From an uncultured Fluviicola sp. (GTDB taxonomy: Bacteria > Bacteroidota > Bacteroidia > Flavobacteriales_D > Crocinitomicaceae), in the NCBI RefSeq assembly GCF_902168135.1, contig NZ_CABHOL010000045.1, forward strand, positions 1 to 64,000: a stretch of 64,000 bases of DNA, written 5' to 3'. Positions 1-9,323 of the stretch are shown here, in pieces. The position numbers were made by a program, and so were the translations under genes. Positions within the stretch are counted from its first letter, which is position 1. Each line of letters begins with the position of its first letter. The notes below the pieces were generated by a model. It was not told where the DNA came from and did not search any database. It saw only the letters and a program-made list of their open reading frames with translations.

Positions 1-867
1 TGGGAAGATAAAGACGGGGTGGGAGTTCTTTCTTTAAGAGGTACAACCAGTTCTTTTTCCAGTTGGGGAGCTAACTTTTATGCGGGAATGGTACCGGCAA
101 AAGGATGGATCAGGATCAGTGAAAAAGACACTTTTCATTATGAATTGTCAAAAGATCCGAAAGCCTTGGTGCACGTAGGTTGGACGACAGCGCTGGGGTG
201 TTTGTGGCAAGATATGGATTCGCTGCTTTTTGCTCAGATAGATCAGGGAAAGAAGGAGTTTTACATTACCGGACACAGTCAGGGCGGGGCATTGGCTTAT
301 CTGCTTACGGCTCACTTATTGATCATGCAGGAAAATGGGATCATCCCTGCTGATGTCCGCTTCAAAACTTATTGCAGTGCAGCACCCAAGCCCGGGAATT
401 TATATTTCGCTTATTATTATGAGAAAATGACCCAGCAGGGCTGGGCTTACAATACCGTAAATGCACTGGACTGGGTACCTGAATCCCCGTTCTCGATTCA
501 AACCGTCAATGACTTTAACGCAATCAATCCGTTCAGGGATGCGAAAAAAGCCATGAAGAAATTGCCGTTACTTCCAAGGCTGGTAGTCCGAAGCATGTAT
601 AACAAAATGGACCGTCCTTCCCGGAAATCACAGCGGAGTTTTGAGAAAAACCTTGGAAAGAAACTAGGGAAGCGGATGACAAAAAGCCTGAAAGGGTTTG
701 AGCCTCCGGCATTGATGAGTTCTTCTGCGTTTACCCGTTGCGGCAACTACATTATTTTGTATCCGGATTTGGAGTATTATGCTGAGTTCCCGCAGGATCG
801 TAAGGCGATCTTTTTAAACCATCAGCTGGAACCTTATTTGTTTATGTTGGATAAACTACCCGAATAA
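1..867 (+). CDS. Lipase (class 3) family protein, 5' truncated
   Basis: The reading frame is open from base 1 (reads WEDKDGVG), so the gene begins outside the window; the GTG at 19 is internal. The protein shows the alpha/beta-hydrolase nucleophile elbow GHSQGGA followed by a helix (ALAYLLTAHL), as in class 3 lipases. A later DWVPES segment and a C-terminal FLNHQLEPY segment could supply the catalytic Asp and His. The middle holds a basic stretch (KKLGKRMTKSLKG) that looks like an insertion between the catalytic residues. Lipid-ester hydrolysis is likely but the substrate is unknown, and the missing N-terminus hides any signal peptide. Confidence 0.75.
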   Translation, partial: WEDKDGVGVLSLRGTTSSFSSWGANFYAGMVPAKGWIRISEKDTFHYELSKDPKALVHVGWTTALGCLWQDMDSLLFAQIDQGKKEFYITGHSQGGALAYLLTAHLLIMQENGIIPADVRFKTYCSAAPKPGNLYFAYYYEKMTQQGWAYNTVNALDWVPESPFSIQTVNDFNAINPFRDAKKAMKKLPLLPRLVVRSMYNKMDRPSRKSQRSFEKNLGKKLGKRMTKSLKGFEPPALMSSSAFTRCGNYIILYPDLEYYAEFPQDRKAIFLNHQLEPYLFMLDKLPE

Positions 868-1199
868 TTATTTAACGGGCTGCTTTTCTGTTTTTGCAGG
901 TAAATCTTTGAAATCCTATAGGTATTCGATTTTTTAAGCTTATGTTTTCCAGGTTTTTATACGTGAATTTTAACTTGAAAGACGGATGTTTGTTAAATTT
1001 ATTTTAGAATTAACCCAAATATGTTATATTTGAGTTAGCACTTTATGATTCACTTGATACTATTCACGTTACCAATGAACCTCTTTTAATTACGGATTGT
1101 TTTGAATGATTGCCTTTTGAAGGAAAGGTTATTTATGTGATTGTGTGCAGAAAATTTTGAAGTGATCAACGAATAATTTATAAATCAATTAAGAAAATA
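868..1199. other. AT-rich intergenic region
   Basis: No convincing coding frame. A TATATTTG hexamer-type -7 element lies at 1025-1032, but it is 167 nt from the next start, so if it is a promoter the 5' leader is long. No clear terminator hairpin follows the lipase stop. Confidence 0.3.
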
Positions 1200-1703
1200 A
1201 TGAAGGATTATCAGCGATTTTCAGAGATACAGAAATTCAGACAGTGGTGGCTGTGGTTTGTATTTGCAGGCATTAAAGGATTAATGGGCTTTTTCATTGT
1301 GACACAGGTGTTGTTTGGAGAGCCATTTGGGGACAGTGTAGTTGATAATGCGGCCCTGTTGATAGGTTTTTTATTCATGCTGATCCTTTCACTTTTATTC
1401 TTTATTATGAAGCTGGAAACACGGATTTCCGATTACGGAATAGCTGTTAGATTCTATCCGCTTCAATTGAAATTCAGGAACTACCGGTGGGAAGATCTGG
1501 CTGAAGTTTATTTGCGAGAGTATTCTCCAATAGCGGAATATGGCGGGTGGGGAATCCGGTATAGTTTTGTAGGCAAAGGAAAAGCACTCAATGTTTCCGG
1601 AAGAATGGGCTTACAGCTGGTGTTTAAGGATGGAAGAAGACTGTTAATCGGTACTTCAAAACCGGAAGATATTATGCAGGTTTTGTCGGTGATGGGAAGG
1701 TAA
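1200..1703 (+). CDS. Small membrane protein of unknown function
   Basis: A 167-residue protein that I do not recognise. Two hydrophobic segments (about residues 17-38 and 50-68) probably form a transmembrane hairpin. They are followed by a soluble region rich in beta-strand-like segments (ISDYGIAVRFYPLQ, AEVYLREYSP, LQLVFKDGRRLLIGT). This layout resembles membrane-anchored bacterial PH-like domains, a comparison of architecture only. It stands alone, with a repeat-rich tail downstream, facing a minus-strand gene. Confidence 0.65.
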   Translation: MKDYQRFSEIQKFRQWWLWFVFAGIKGLMGFFIVTQVLFGEPFGDSVVDNAALLIGFLFMLILSLLFFIMKLETRISDYGIAVRFYPLQLKFRNYRWEDLAEVYLREYSPIAEYGGWGIRYSFVGKGKALNVSGRMGLQLVFKDGRRLLIGTSKPEDIMQVLSVMGR

Positions 1704-1708
1704 CCTGG

Positions 1709-1780
1709 AATTATCAAGAATTATGAATTATCAAGGAGGGGTTCCTCTTGATAATTGAGTCGTTCATAATTGATAATTTT
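1709..1780. repeat. Imperfect inverted-repeat cluster of AATTATCAA words
   Basis: Between two convergent genes the sequence consists almost wholly of variants of AATTATCAA, AATTATGAA and their complements, arranged so that the halves can fold into a hairpin around GGAGGGGTTCCTC. A cluster with the same words lies at 49789-49863. It may act as a bidirectional terminator or be a dispersed intergenic repeat. Confidence 0.6.
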
Positions 1781-1788
1781 TCATCGAA

Positions 1789-2442
1789 CTAACCGATCTT
1801 CACTTGTGGTCCCAAAAATTTGGAATCAACTCCGAAAACAATATCCCAAAATACTTTCATGCGGGCAAATCGCTCACGGACTTTGGTTTTGAAACCGCCC
1901 ATTTTAACCACATCCTGTGCGTTGTATCCGTAAACAGTCATCCCGAAATGCTCTCCGAGGTAAATTGCACGTTCGTTGTGAAAACGCTGCGAGATCACAA
2001 TGACTTCTTTCTGACCGAATACTTTCAAAGCTCGTTCCATAGAGTCAAGTGTTCTGAATCCGGCGTAATCCAGGAAAATGCGGTTTGCAGGAATTCCGGC
2101 AGCTACCAGGGCGTTTTTCATATCAGTAGGTTCGTCATAAGTTGCAATGCTGTTATCTCCGCTTACCAGGATGTATTTGACTTTTCCGGCACGGTATAAC
2201 TCCACGGCAGCCTTGATCCGGTAAGAAAAGTAAAGATTGTCGTTGCCCTGTTTATTGGTTCGGGAAGTGCCCAAAACGAGTGCAACTTTCACTTTCGGGC
2301 AGTTACTTACTTTGTCGAAGATTTTCCCTTCTGCATTGGATTCGATGGCCCAATTGGCCCCAAAGAACCAAAACAATCCGAATAAAAAGCTGATTATAAA
2401 TGTTCTTTTGATGATTTTGGACCAGTTGCGCTTGCTTTTCAT
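1789..2442 (-). CDS. SanA/YdcF-like (DUF218) membrane-anchored protein
   Basis: 217 residues with an N-terminal transmembrane anchor (about residues 11-30) and an external domain with the ElyC/SanA/YdcF pattern: VALVLGTSRT, RIKAAVELYRAGKVKYILVSGD and VISQRFHNERAIYLGEHFG. Family members such as SanA affect envelope barrier function, but the chemistry is not established. A TACTTTTG box (plus coordinates 2462-2469) lies 19 nt upstream of the ATG on the minus strand. It is monocistronic, convergent with the preceding gene. Confidence 0.8.
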   Translation of the reverse strand: MKSKRNWSKIIKRTFIISFLFGLFWFFGANWAIESNAEGKIFDKVSNCPKVKVALVLGTSRTNKQGNDNLYFSYRIKAAVELYRAGKVKYILVSGDNSIATYDEPTDMKNALVAAGIPANRIFLDYAGFRTLDSMERALKVFGQKEVIVISQRFHNERAIYLGEHFGMTVYGYNAQDVVKMGGFKTKVRERFARMKVFWDIVFGVDSKFLGPQVKIG

Positions 2443-2461
2443 GTATGAAAGATTGGAAGAT

Positions 2462-2469
2462 CAAAAGTA
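2462..2469 (-). promoter_or_regulatory. -7 box TACTTTTG for the SanA-like gene
   Basis: Matches the Bacteroidota -7 consensus TAnnTTTG on the minus strand, 19 nt before the start codon at 2442. No clear -33 element was identified. Confidence 0.5.
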
Positions 2470-2545
2470 GCAGAATTCAAAATGCGAAAATCAGAATTCA
2501 AAATTTTCCTGAATGCCATTTCATCTCTTTAAAATAAACCACAAA

Positions 2546-2579
2546 AAAGTAAGGTCGGAAAATTTTCCGACCTTACTTT
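2546..2579 (-). terminator. Loop-less 34-bp palindromic terminator after clpB
   Basis: A perfect palindrome (arms 2546-2562 and 2563-2579, centre AAAA/TTTT) lies 29 bp beyond the clpB stop. On the minus strand it is followed by a T run, as expected of an intrinsic terminator. It sits upstream of the SanA-like gene start region, so clpB is its natural client. Confidence 0.8.
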
Positions 2580-2608
2580 ACACCTAAAACTAAACTACTA
2601 CTACTTAT

Positions 2609-5233
2609 TTATAATTCTGCATCAATTTCCTCTTCCTGGGAAATTGGTTTTCTGAATACGATTTTGCCGTCGAAGATATCCATGACTACTGTCAGTGAAG
2701 TATCTAAAGTTCCACCGAGCAATGCTTTGGACAGTTCATTCAGCACTTGTTTCTGGATTACACGTTTCACCGGTCTTGCCCCGAAATGCGGATCGTAGCC
2801 TGCTTCAACCAAATGTGCTTTAGCTTCTTCGGTCATGTGCATTTTAATTCCTTTTTCAAGAAGCATCTTTTTCAACTGGTCGAGCTGAAGCTGCACAATC
2901 TGTCTCACATATCGCTTGTTCAGCGGCGTAAAGATGATCGTTTCATCGATACGGTTCAGGAACTCCGGACGAATGGTTTGTTTCAATAATTCCAACACTT
3001 TGAATTTTGCTTTTTCCATAGCATCGTGCAGATTCTCTTCTTTTACACCTTCAAAACTTTCCTGGATCAAATGTGATCCCATGTTGGAAGTCATAATGAT
3101 GATGGTGTTCTTAAAGTTCACCGTTCTCCCTTTGTTATCCGTCAAACGTCCGTCATCCAATACTTGCAGCAAGATATTGAAAACATCCGGATGCGCTTTT
3201 TCAATTTCGTCGAGCAAAACGATGGAGTAGGGTCTTCTGCGAACAGCTTCTGTTAATTGTCCGCCTTCATCATACCCAACGTATCCCGGAGGTGCTCCTA
3301 CTAATCGGCTTACACTGTGTTTTTCCTGGTATTCCGACATGTCTATACGCGTCATGGCATTTTCATCGTTGAACAAGAAGTCGGCCAATGCTTTTGCCAA
3401 TTCGGTTTTACCTACACCGGTCGGACCTAAGAAAATGAACGAACCGATCGGTCTGCGCATATCCTGTAATCCGGCTCTGCTTCTTCTTACTGCATCGGAA
3501 AGAGCTTCAATGGCTTCTTCCTGTCCGACAACCCGTTTTCCGAGCTCATCTTCCAGTCGGAGTAATTTGGATACTTCGCTTTCAACCATTTTCGAAACGG
3601 GAATTCCAGTCCATTTGGAAACTACATCCGCAATTTCCTGGGCATCGACTTCCTCCTTGATGAGTTTGGAGTTAGCCTGCAATTCGATCAGTTTTTTCTT
3701 CCCTTCTTCCAGTTGGGCCTCTGCTTCTTTGATTCTTCCGTAGCGGATTTCAGCTACTTTTCCATAATCTCCCGAACGCTCAGCCTGGTCGGCCTCCAGT
3801 TTCAGGTTCTCGATCATTTCTTTTGTCTTCTGAACTCCTTCCACGATGTCTTTTTCAGCCTGCCATTTTGCATTGAAAGCATTTCGCTGTTCTTCTAAAG
3901 TGGCCAATTCTTTCCCTAAAACTTCCAGTTTTTTGGTGTCGTTCTCGCGTTTAATGGCTTCTCTTTCAATTTCCAGCTGCATAATGCGGCGCTCTAACTC
4001 ATCCAGTTCTTCCGGCTTTGAATTAATTTCCATGCGAAGTTTGGAAGCTGCTTCGTCAATTAAATCGATTGCTTTATCCGGCAAATGACGTTCCGTAATA
4101 TATCGTTGTGACAATTCAACTGCCGCGATAATTGCCGCATCTTTAATCAGTACCTTGTGGTGATTCTCGTATTTCTCCTTGATACCACGCAGGATCGAGA
4201 TAGCGTCTTCCGTATCAGGTTCATCAACCAAAACCGGCTGGAAACGACGTACCAATGCTTTATCTTTTTCGAAGTATTTTTGGTATTCGTTTAAAGTTGT
4301 TGCTCCAACGGCTCTTAATTCACCTCTTGCCAATGCAGGTTTTAGAATATTTGCTGCATCCATTGCACCTTCACCACCGCCGGCACCGACCAGCGTGTGA
4401 ATCTCGTCAATGAACAGGATAATTTCTCCGTCAGCACTCGTCACTTCTTTGACAACGGATTTCAGGCGCTCTTCGAATTCACCTTTGTATTTTGCACCGG
4501 CAACCAAAGCTCCCATGTCGAGGCTGTAAACAATTTTGGACTTCAGGTTTTCCGGAACGTCGCCGTCGATAATGCGGTGCGCAATTCCTTCTGCAATAGC
4601 CGTTTTACCAACTCCCGGTTCACCGATCAAAATCGGGTTGTTTTTAGTTCTTCTGGTAAGGATTTGAAGGACACGACGAATTTCATCGTCCCGGCCGATT
4701 ACCGGGTCTAATTTCCCCTCTCGGGCCAATTCATTCAGGTTCTTGGCGTATTTTTCCAGCGATTTGTAAGTCCCTTCCTGTTGATTGGAAGTAATTTTCT
4801 CTCCGTTCCTTAATTCCATAATGTCTTTTATAACCTTTTTCTTGTCGAGTTTTGCGTCACGTAATAATTGCCCGATCTGATCTTTCGAGTCTATTAGTGC
4901 CAGGAAAAGCATTTCTACAGTGGCGTATTCATCACCGTTTTCCTTGGCTGTTTTTAATGCAAGCTGCAATGTTTCCTGTGCTTTTGGTGAAAGGTAAATC
5001 TGTCCGCCCGAAACTTTGCTCTGACTTTCCAATATTCTGTCTAAAGCAAGTTCGATGGTTTTCGGGTTTACCTGCGATTGTTTGAATAAATAAGGAACCA
5101 CATCTGCATCTTTCAGGAAAATCCCTTTCAATAAGTGTGCATTCTCGATAGCCTGATGCCCTTCTGTTTGAGCATAGTCCTGTGCTGCCTGAATGACTTC
5201 TTGTGTTTTTATAGTAAATTGATTGCTATCCAT
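2609..5233 (-). CDS. clpB: ATP-dependent disaggregase ClpB
   Basis: Hsp100 chaperone that threads aggregated proteins together with DnaK. An N-terminal Clp repeat domain precedes AAA+ module 1 (Walker A GEPGVGKT, Walker B ILFIDEIH), a long coiled-coil M domain rich in Glu/Lys, and AAA+ module 2 (Walker A GPTGVGKT, Walker [11 protein letters not shown]), then the C-terminal D2 domain ([11 protein letters not shown]). I chose the ATG at 5233 (protein begins [11 protein letters not shown], 874 residues) because family members start close to the FTIK motif. An in-frame ATG at 5254 would add seven residues. No upstream inverted repeat typical of HrcA control was found. Confidence 0.97.
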   Translation of the reverse strand: MDSNQFTIKTQEVIQAAQDYAQTEGHQAIENAHLLKGIFLKDADVVPYLFKQSQVNPKTIELALDRILESQSKVSGGQIYLSPKAQETLQLALKTAKENGDEYATVEMLFLALIDSKDQIGQLLRDAKLDKKKVIKDIMELRNGEKITSNQQEGTYKSLEKYAKNLNELAREGKLDPVIGRDDEIRRVLQILTRRTKNNPILIGEPGVGKTAIAEGIAHRIIDGDVPENLKSKIVYSLDMGALVAGAKYKGEFEERLKSVVKEVTSADGEIILFIDEIHTLVGAGGGEGAMDAANILKPALARGELRAVGATTLNEYQKYFEKDKALVRRFQPVLVDEPDTEDAISILRGIKEKYENHHKVLIKDAAIIAAVELSQRYITERHLPDKAIDLIDEAASKLRMEINSKPEELDELERRIMQLEIEREAIKRENDTKKLEVLGKELATLEEQRNAFNAKWQAEKDIVEGVQKTKEMIENLKLEADQAERSGDYGKVAEIRYGRIKEAEAQLEEGKKKLIELQANSKLIKEEVDAQEIADVVSKWTGIPVSKMVESEVSKLLRLEDELGKRVVGQEEAIEALSDAVRRSRAGLQDMRRPIGSFIFLGPTGVGKTELAKALADFLFNDENAMTRIDMSEYQEKHSVSRLVGAPPGYVGYDEGGQLTEAVRRRPYSIVLLDEIEKAHPDVFNILLQVLDDGRLTDNKGRTVNFKNTIIIMTSNMGSHLIQESFEGVKEENLHDAMEKAKFKVLELLKQTIRPEFLNRIDETIIFTPLNKRYVRQIVQLQLDQLKKMLLEKGIKMHMTEEAKAHLVEAGYDPHFGARPVKRVIQKQVLNELSKALLGGTLDTSLTVVMDIFDGKIVFRKPISQEEEIDAEL

Positions 5234-5397
5234 TTTGTTTGAATTTGATTCCATTCGTTCAAATCGCGAACCAAAACCTGTTTCGAGGTCTTTTCAAGAC
5301 AAAAAGGCAGTTTTAAAAAGGGAGAACCGACAAATTGACACTCTCATTCCAGGCGAGATAACCGCGATAAATAGTAATTTAGCCAAAAATTGCCGGA

Positions 5398-5508
5398 ATG
5401 TCTAAAATCAAAAAAACTTACAAAAAACTCTATCCTTATTTTGTGGATGTATGGCAATACATTGTGATCATTCTGATTTTCATTATTGCCGCAATCTTCT
5501 TTTTATAA
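5398..5508 (+). CDS. 36-residue single-span membrane peptide
   Basis: A short ORF, ATG at 5398 to TAA at 5508, encodes a basic N-terminus (MSKIKKTYKKLYPYFVD) and one hydrophobic segment (about residues 20-36) that runs to the last residue. The composition is that of a real N-in membrane peptide, and it fills the gap between two minus-strand genes. The TAATTTAG at 5377-5384 resembles a -7 box. I know no function. It could be a conserved small protein of the phylum. Confidence 0.5.
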   Translation: MSKIKKTYKKLYPYFVDVWQYIVIILIFIIAAIFFL

Positions 5509-5509
5509 G

Positions 5510-7669
5510 TTACTTCAGGTTTTTCATCAGTACGAAGAACTGATTGAAAAAGGGCGTATAGTTTGAAGGACTGAGGAAGTCTGATCTTGTTGCACCCGAC
5601 AACAGTACATCGCTTTTATTTAGATCAATGAGTATTGCCTCCATATTCAGGCCGTGGTAATCTTTTGCGTAATAGACATTGGTTGACAGGATGTGGGAAA
5701 TCCCTCTTTTCTTATTGTAGTTTTTGATTAAATCAGTGTCCACAGGCAGACATGGTTTTCCGTCGTTCATGTACCAAACCTGTTCCAGGTAAGAAAGATA
5801 GGTAACATATTCGTTCAGGGCTTCAGTGCCCAATTTTGAAATAGAATCAGCCTGCATTAATACCGGGTTAAATCCGTTTTTTTGGCAGGTATTCAGGATG
5901 AAATTAAAGAAAGCAGTTTGTCCTTTTTCCTTTTCCCAATCCGGAACTGTTTTGTCGGAAAATATCAAAGCCTCCGGTTCAATCAGCAGCACATCCTTAA
6001 ATGTTGGTATTGCGGCAGCTTGTTTTTTCGCCATTTCCCTTTTTGCAAGTTCCTGTTCTTTCGGAGTTAGTTTGAAAAAATCTTTTTCAGCTTCTTTGAT
6101 AGAATCATTTTTTGCCCGGAGTGCTTTAAACGTCTTTATAAAAACAGAATCCAGGATAATATCAGAAATGCCGTAGATGGCATATTCGGTGGAGTCAAAT
6201 GCGACTGTGGTTTGCTGGGTTTCGCGTTTTTCACGGATACGGCTGTATTTATCACCTTCTGTTTTTACGCTGTCTTTGATAGAAGTAGAGGCGGGTTCGG
6301 ACTTTTTTAGCAGAGCTTCGGATGCTGCCTGGTGATAGTTTAGCTTTTGAAACTTCGACAATTCAAAATAAGTGGTAGTGCTTAATTCTTTCAGGTAGTT
6401 ATTATAGGTGATTTCGAAGTACGCATCGTCCGGGTATTTGTTTTTCAGGTCGTACAAAATACGCAAACCGATAGTTGCCAGTTCAATTCGTTTTGCCTGC
6501 TTGAGAAATTTGTTCAATTTGGAGGATTCACCTTCTATTTTAGGATTGTCAAAGCGTTCATGAATAATGTGTCCGGTTTGTTGTATCGACAACCAGGCCC
6601 CGGCTTTCATGTGTTCTAAAAACAGGTTGTTCGGGTGCAGTCTTTCCAGTAGAAAAATGGAGTAAAGGGCATTGAAAGGATTTCCCTGTATCAGGTTCGT
6701 ACGAACATCTTCAAAACGACAGGTCTTAACTGCCTCGCGAAAGGTTTTCTCATCCAGGATAAAATGGGTTTTTCCCCATTGGCTGTATTTTTCCAACGAA
6801 AGCTGGATGGCTTCTTTTCTTTTTTTGATGTTGGGATGTGTGTGGTAATTGTCGTTATAGTCTTCACGCGCGGTAATCTCTTTGATTTCTTTATTTATGC
6901 GTGATAGAGGAATGTAAAACTGGTCCGTATTAAAGTAATCGTTCGGAAAAACGATCTCGTCGAAAGGCAGGTAAGAATACATCAGAATATCAAATGTACC
7001 TAACAGATCTTCCCTGGAATATCCCAAATCGTAATAACGTTTGATAGCCGCTTCATCGGCTTCGAATTCCTGTTCCTTTGAGAATTGACTGAGTTTTAGA
7101 ACCTGATCACGTCTTTTTATTTTACCGGCTTTCTTTAAGTTGAGGTATTCATTATAAGAGTGATTTTTTTCATAGTGAGCAATCTCATGAGATAATATGA
7201 ATGCAAGCTGTGCTTCCGAAGAAAGCTGCGAAATTAACCCGGTAGTTACAAATATGATCCCCGGAGCGGTTGAAAACGCATTTACTTCATTCGATTTGAT
7301 GGTGTAAAAACGCAGCTTTTTTAGAAGCTTAGGATCGGTTTTCAGCAGATTAGCAGCTACCTCACGAACATAATTCGAAATCTCATCACCATAAATAATA
7401 TCACCGGAATAGAATGCATTATTCAATTCTGTGTGGACTTCTGTCCAGTATTTCTGAGCCTCTGTTTTGGAAGGGAAAACCAGGTCTGTTCTTAGAAGGT
7501 CCTGCGCCACTTTATCTGCTACGGAAGTTTTGAAATCCTGGGGCATTTCTCCCTGCGACAAAAGCGTCTGGTAATTGTTTAAATCCTTTTGTGAGAATGA
7601 GGAAAAAGATACGAGAAGTGTTAAAACGCTAATTAGTATGAACTTAATTGAGGCTAAAAGTTGATTCAT
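5510..7669 (-). CDS. Secreted M48-family zinc metallopeptidase with large C-terminal region
   Basis: The start is taken at the ATG at 7669, giving MNQLLASIKFILIS..., a clean signal peptide ending FSQ. The upstream frame to 7717 adds an unlikely leader. The M48 core includes the zinc motif HEIAH (in LSHEIAHYEKNH) and the downstream glutamate in EFEADEAAIKRYYDLGY, plus the N-terminal YVREVAANLL and TTGLISQLSS segments of this family. About 400 further residues with no recognised domain follow, so it is much longer than HtpX or BepA. It probably acts in the periplasm on misfolded envelope proteins, which is inference. A TACTTTTG box lies 22 nt upstream. Confidence 0.85.
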   Translation of the reverse strand: MNQLLASIKFILISVLTLLVSFSSFSQKDLNNYQTLLSQGEMPQDFKTSVADKVAQDLLRTDLVFPSKTEAQKYWTEVHTELNNAFYSGDIIYGDEISNYVREVAANLLKTDPKLLKKLRFYTIKSNEVNAFSTAPGIIFVTTGLISQLSSEAQLAFILSHEIAHYEKNHSYNEYLNLKKAGKIKRRDQVLKLSQFSKEQEFEADEAAIKRYYDLGYSREDLLGTFDILMYSYLPFDEIVFPNDYFNTDQFYIPLSRINKEIKEITAREDYNDNYHTHPNIKKRKEAIQLSLEKYSQWGKTHFILDEKTFREAVKTCRFEDVRTNLIQGNPFNALYSIFLLERLHPNNLFLEHMKAGAWLSIQQTGHIIHERFDNPKIEGESSKLNKFLKQAKRIELATIGLRILYDLKNKYPDDAYFEITYNNYLKELSTTTYFELSKFQKLNYHQAASEALLKKSEPASTSIKDSVKTEGDKYSRIREKRETQQTTVAFDSTEYAIYGISDIILDSVFIKTFKALRAKNDSIKEAEKDFFKLTPKEQELAKREMAKKQAAAIPTFKDVLLIEPEALIFSDKTVPDWEKEKGQTAFFNFILNTCQKNGFNPVLMQADSISKLGTEALNEYVTYLSYLEQVWYMNDGKPCLPVDTDLIKNYNKKRGISHILSTNVYYAKDYHGLNMEAILIDLNKSDVLLSGATRSDFLSPSNYTPFFNQFFVLMKNLK

Positions 7670-7691
7670 TGCTTTTATTAATAATCTCCTG

Positions 7692-7699
7692 CAAAAGTA
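7692..7699 (-). promoter_or_regulatory. -7 box TACTTTTG for the M48 peptidase
   Basis: TAnnTTTG match on the minus strand, 22 nt before the chosen ATG at 7669. Its position supports that start over the upstream alternative at 7717, because the box lies between the two. Confidence 0.55.
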
Positions 7700-7775
7700 A
7701 CCCAAAATCAAAAACAACTAAAGTTCGTCTGATTAATTTTGAACGGACAGGGTGAAACAAGGGCAGTTGCGCTCA

Positions 7776-7804
7776 TTGTCAATTCAACAGAATCCTTACT
7801 TTTG
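7776..7804 (+). promoter_or_regulatory. Promoter with TTG (-33) and TACTTTTG (-7)
   Basis: TTG at 7776-7778 and TACTTTTG at 7797-7804 are separated by 18 nt, within the usual flavobacterial spacing. The box ends 17 nt before the TTG start of the glycosyltransferase. Confidence 0.6.
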
Positions 7805-7821
7805 TTTAAAAGTTAAAAGCG

Positions 7822-8772
7822 TTGGAAAATCAACTTGAATTATCAATAGTCGTCCCTTTATTCAATGAAGCAGAGTCTTTACCGGAGCTTCATGCATGGA
7901 TAAAGCGGGTATTGAACGATCATCATTTATCTTACGAAGTCATTTTTGTAGACGATGGAAGTAAGGACGGATCCTGGAAAGTTATCGAATCATTGAAATT
8001 GATCGACTCCAATGTTCGTGGGATCAAGTTTCAGCGTAATTACGGGAAATCTGCGGCACTTCATACCGGTTTCCAGGCAGCGATGGGGAAAGTGGTGGTT
8101 ACGATGGATGCCGATCTGCAGGATTCACCTGATGAACTTCCGGAATTACACCGCATGATTACCGAAGAGGATTACGACGTGGTTTCCGGGTGGAAGAAAA
8201 AACGCTATGACCCGATCACAAAGACAGTTCCTACCAAACTATACAACTGGGCGGCACGCAGAATGACCGGAATTCATTTGCACGATTTCAATTGCGGATT
8301 GAAAGCATATAAGAACGCCGTAGTTAAGAGTATTGAGCTTTACGGGGATATGCACCGCTATATTCCACCACTGGCAAAATTTGCCGGATTTAATAAGATC
8401 GGGGAGAAGGTGGTAATCCACCAGGCACGGAAATATGGTACTACGAAATTCGGACTGAATCGTTTTTTGAATGGCCCGCTTGATTTGATGACCGTTGTGT
8501 TTATGGGGAAATTCGGCAAGAAACCGATGCACTTTTTTGGCGCGATGGGATCTTTACTGTTTATCCTCGGATTTGGAATTGCGGCTTACCTGGCAATTGA
8601 TAAATTGTTTGTTCATTCCACGGCTATCAAATTAGCTGATCGCACAGAGTTCTTTATTGGTCTTACAGCAATGATTATGGGAGTTCAGTTCTTTTTGGCG
8701 GGTTTCCTGGCAGAATTGGTAGGACGGAATTCTTCTACACGAAATAATTACCTGATCGAAACCGAAATCTGA
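7822..8772 (+). CDS. Family 2 glycosyltransferase, polyprenyl-phosphate sugar transferase type
   Basis: GT-A glycosyltransferase of the DPM1/GtrB/ArnC type: VVPLFNEAESLPEL at the N-terminus, DDGSKDGS, the metal-binding DADLQDSPDELP, and GFNKIGEKV then KYGTTKFGLNRF before two C-terminal transmembrane helices (about residues 237-260 and 278-303). It probably moves a sugar to undecaprenyl phosphate at the inner membrane. The start is a TTG at 7822. No ATG lies nearby, and the frame before it is not supported by homology. It is followed after 8 bp by the HAD phosphatase, so they are probably co-transcribed. Confidence 0.88.
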   Translation: MENQLELSIVVPLFNEAESLPELHAWIKRVLNDHHLSYEVIFVDDGSKDGSWKVIESLKLIDSNVRGIKFQRNYGKSAALHTGFQAAMGKVVVTMDADLQDSPDELPELHRMITEEDYDVVSGWKKKRYDPITKTVPTKLYNWAARRMTGIHLHDFNCGLKAYKNAVVKSIELYGDMHRYIPPLAKFAGFNKIGEKVVIHQARKYGTTKFGLNRFLNGPLDLMTVVFMGKFGKKPMHFFGAMGSLLFILGFGIAAYLAIDKLFVHSTAIKLADRTEFFIGLTAMIMGVQFFLAGFLAELVGRNSSTRNNYLIETEI

Positions 8773-8780
8773 AAATCGTC

Positions 8781-9323
8781 ATGAAAAACTGGCATTTGGA
8801 TGGCTCCTGGACACTCTTCCTGGATAGGGACGGGGTGATCAACGAACGTATCATGGATGATTATGTCAAACAAAAAGAGGAATTTATTTTGCTCCCCGGC
8901 GTGGCAAAAGCTATTTCCAGGGCAAATAAACTGTTTTCACACGTTTTTGTAGTGACCAACCAACAGGGAATCGGAAAAGGATTGATGACTGAGCGTAACC
9001 TTTCGGAAATCCATAGTTATTGTAGTGAATTACTGAAAACTGAAAACGGCCGCATTGACCGCTATTATTTTGCTCCGAATTTAGCTTCAGACAATTCAGA
9101 CTTACGAAAACCAAATCCGGGCATGGCGCTTTTAGCCCGAAAAGAATTTCCTACAGTTGATTTTCACAAATCAATTATGGTGGGTGATTCTGATTCGGAT
9201 ATCGAATTTGGCAGGAAACTTGGAATGAAAACCGTGTTTATAGGGCATAACGTTGTTACTGAACACGAAAAGGCTGATTTAACTTGTGATTCGCTTGAAT
9301 CGTTTATAAACTTATTGGTATGA
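8781..9323 (+). CDS. HAD-IIIA phosphatase, GmhB/histidinol-phosphatase-like
   Basis: 180 residues with the HAD nucleophile motif LDRDGV (Asp15 and Asp17), motif II VVTNQQGIGKG, the lysine in LRKPNPGM and the acidic motif GDSDSDIEFG. This pattern fits D-glycero-D-manno-heptose 1,7-bisphosphate 7-phosphatase and histidinol-phosphate phosphatase. The cysteine/histidine zinc knuckle seen in E. coli GmhB is absent (the segment reads FAPNLASDNSDL), so the substrate may differ. It sits between a glycosyltransferase and a MORN protein and overlaps the latter by 4 bp (ATGA), indicating translational coupling. Confidence 0.82.
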   Translation: MKNWHLDGSWTLFLDRDGVINERIMDDYVKQKEEFILLPGVAKAISRANKLFSHVFVVTNQQGIGKGLMTERNLSEIHSYCSELLKTENGRIDRYYFAPNLASDNSDLRKPNPGMALLARKEFPTVDFHKSIMVGDSDSDIEFGRKLGMKTVFIGHNVVTEHEKADLTCDSLESFINLLV

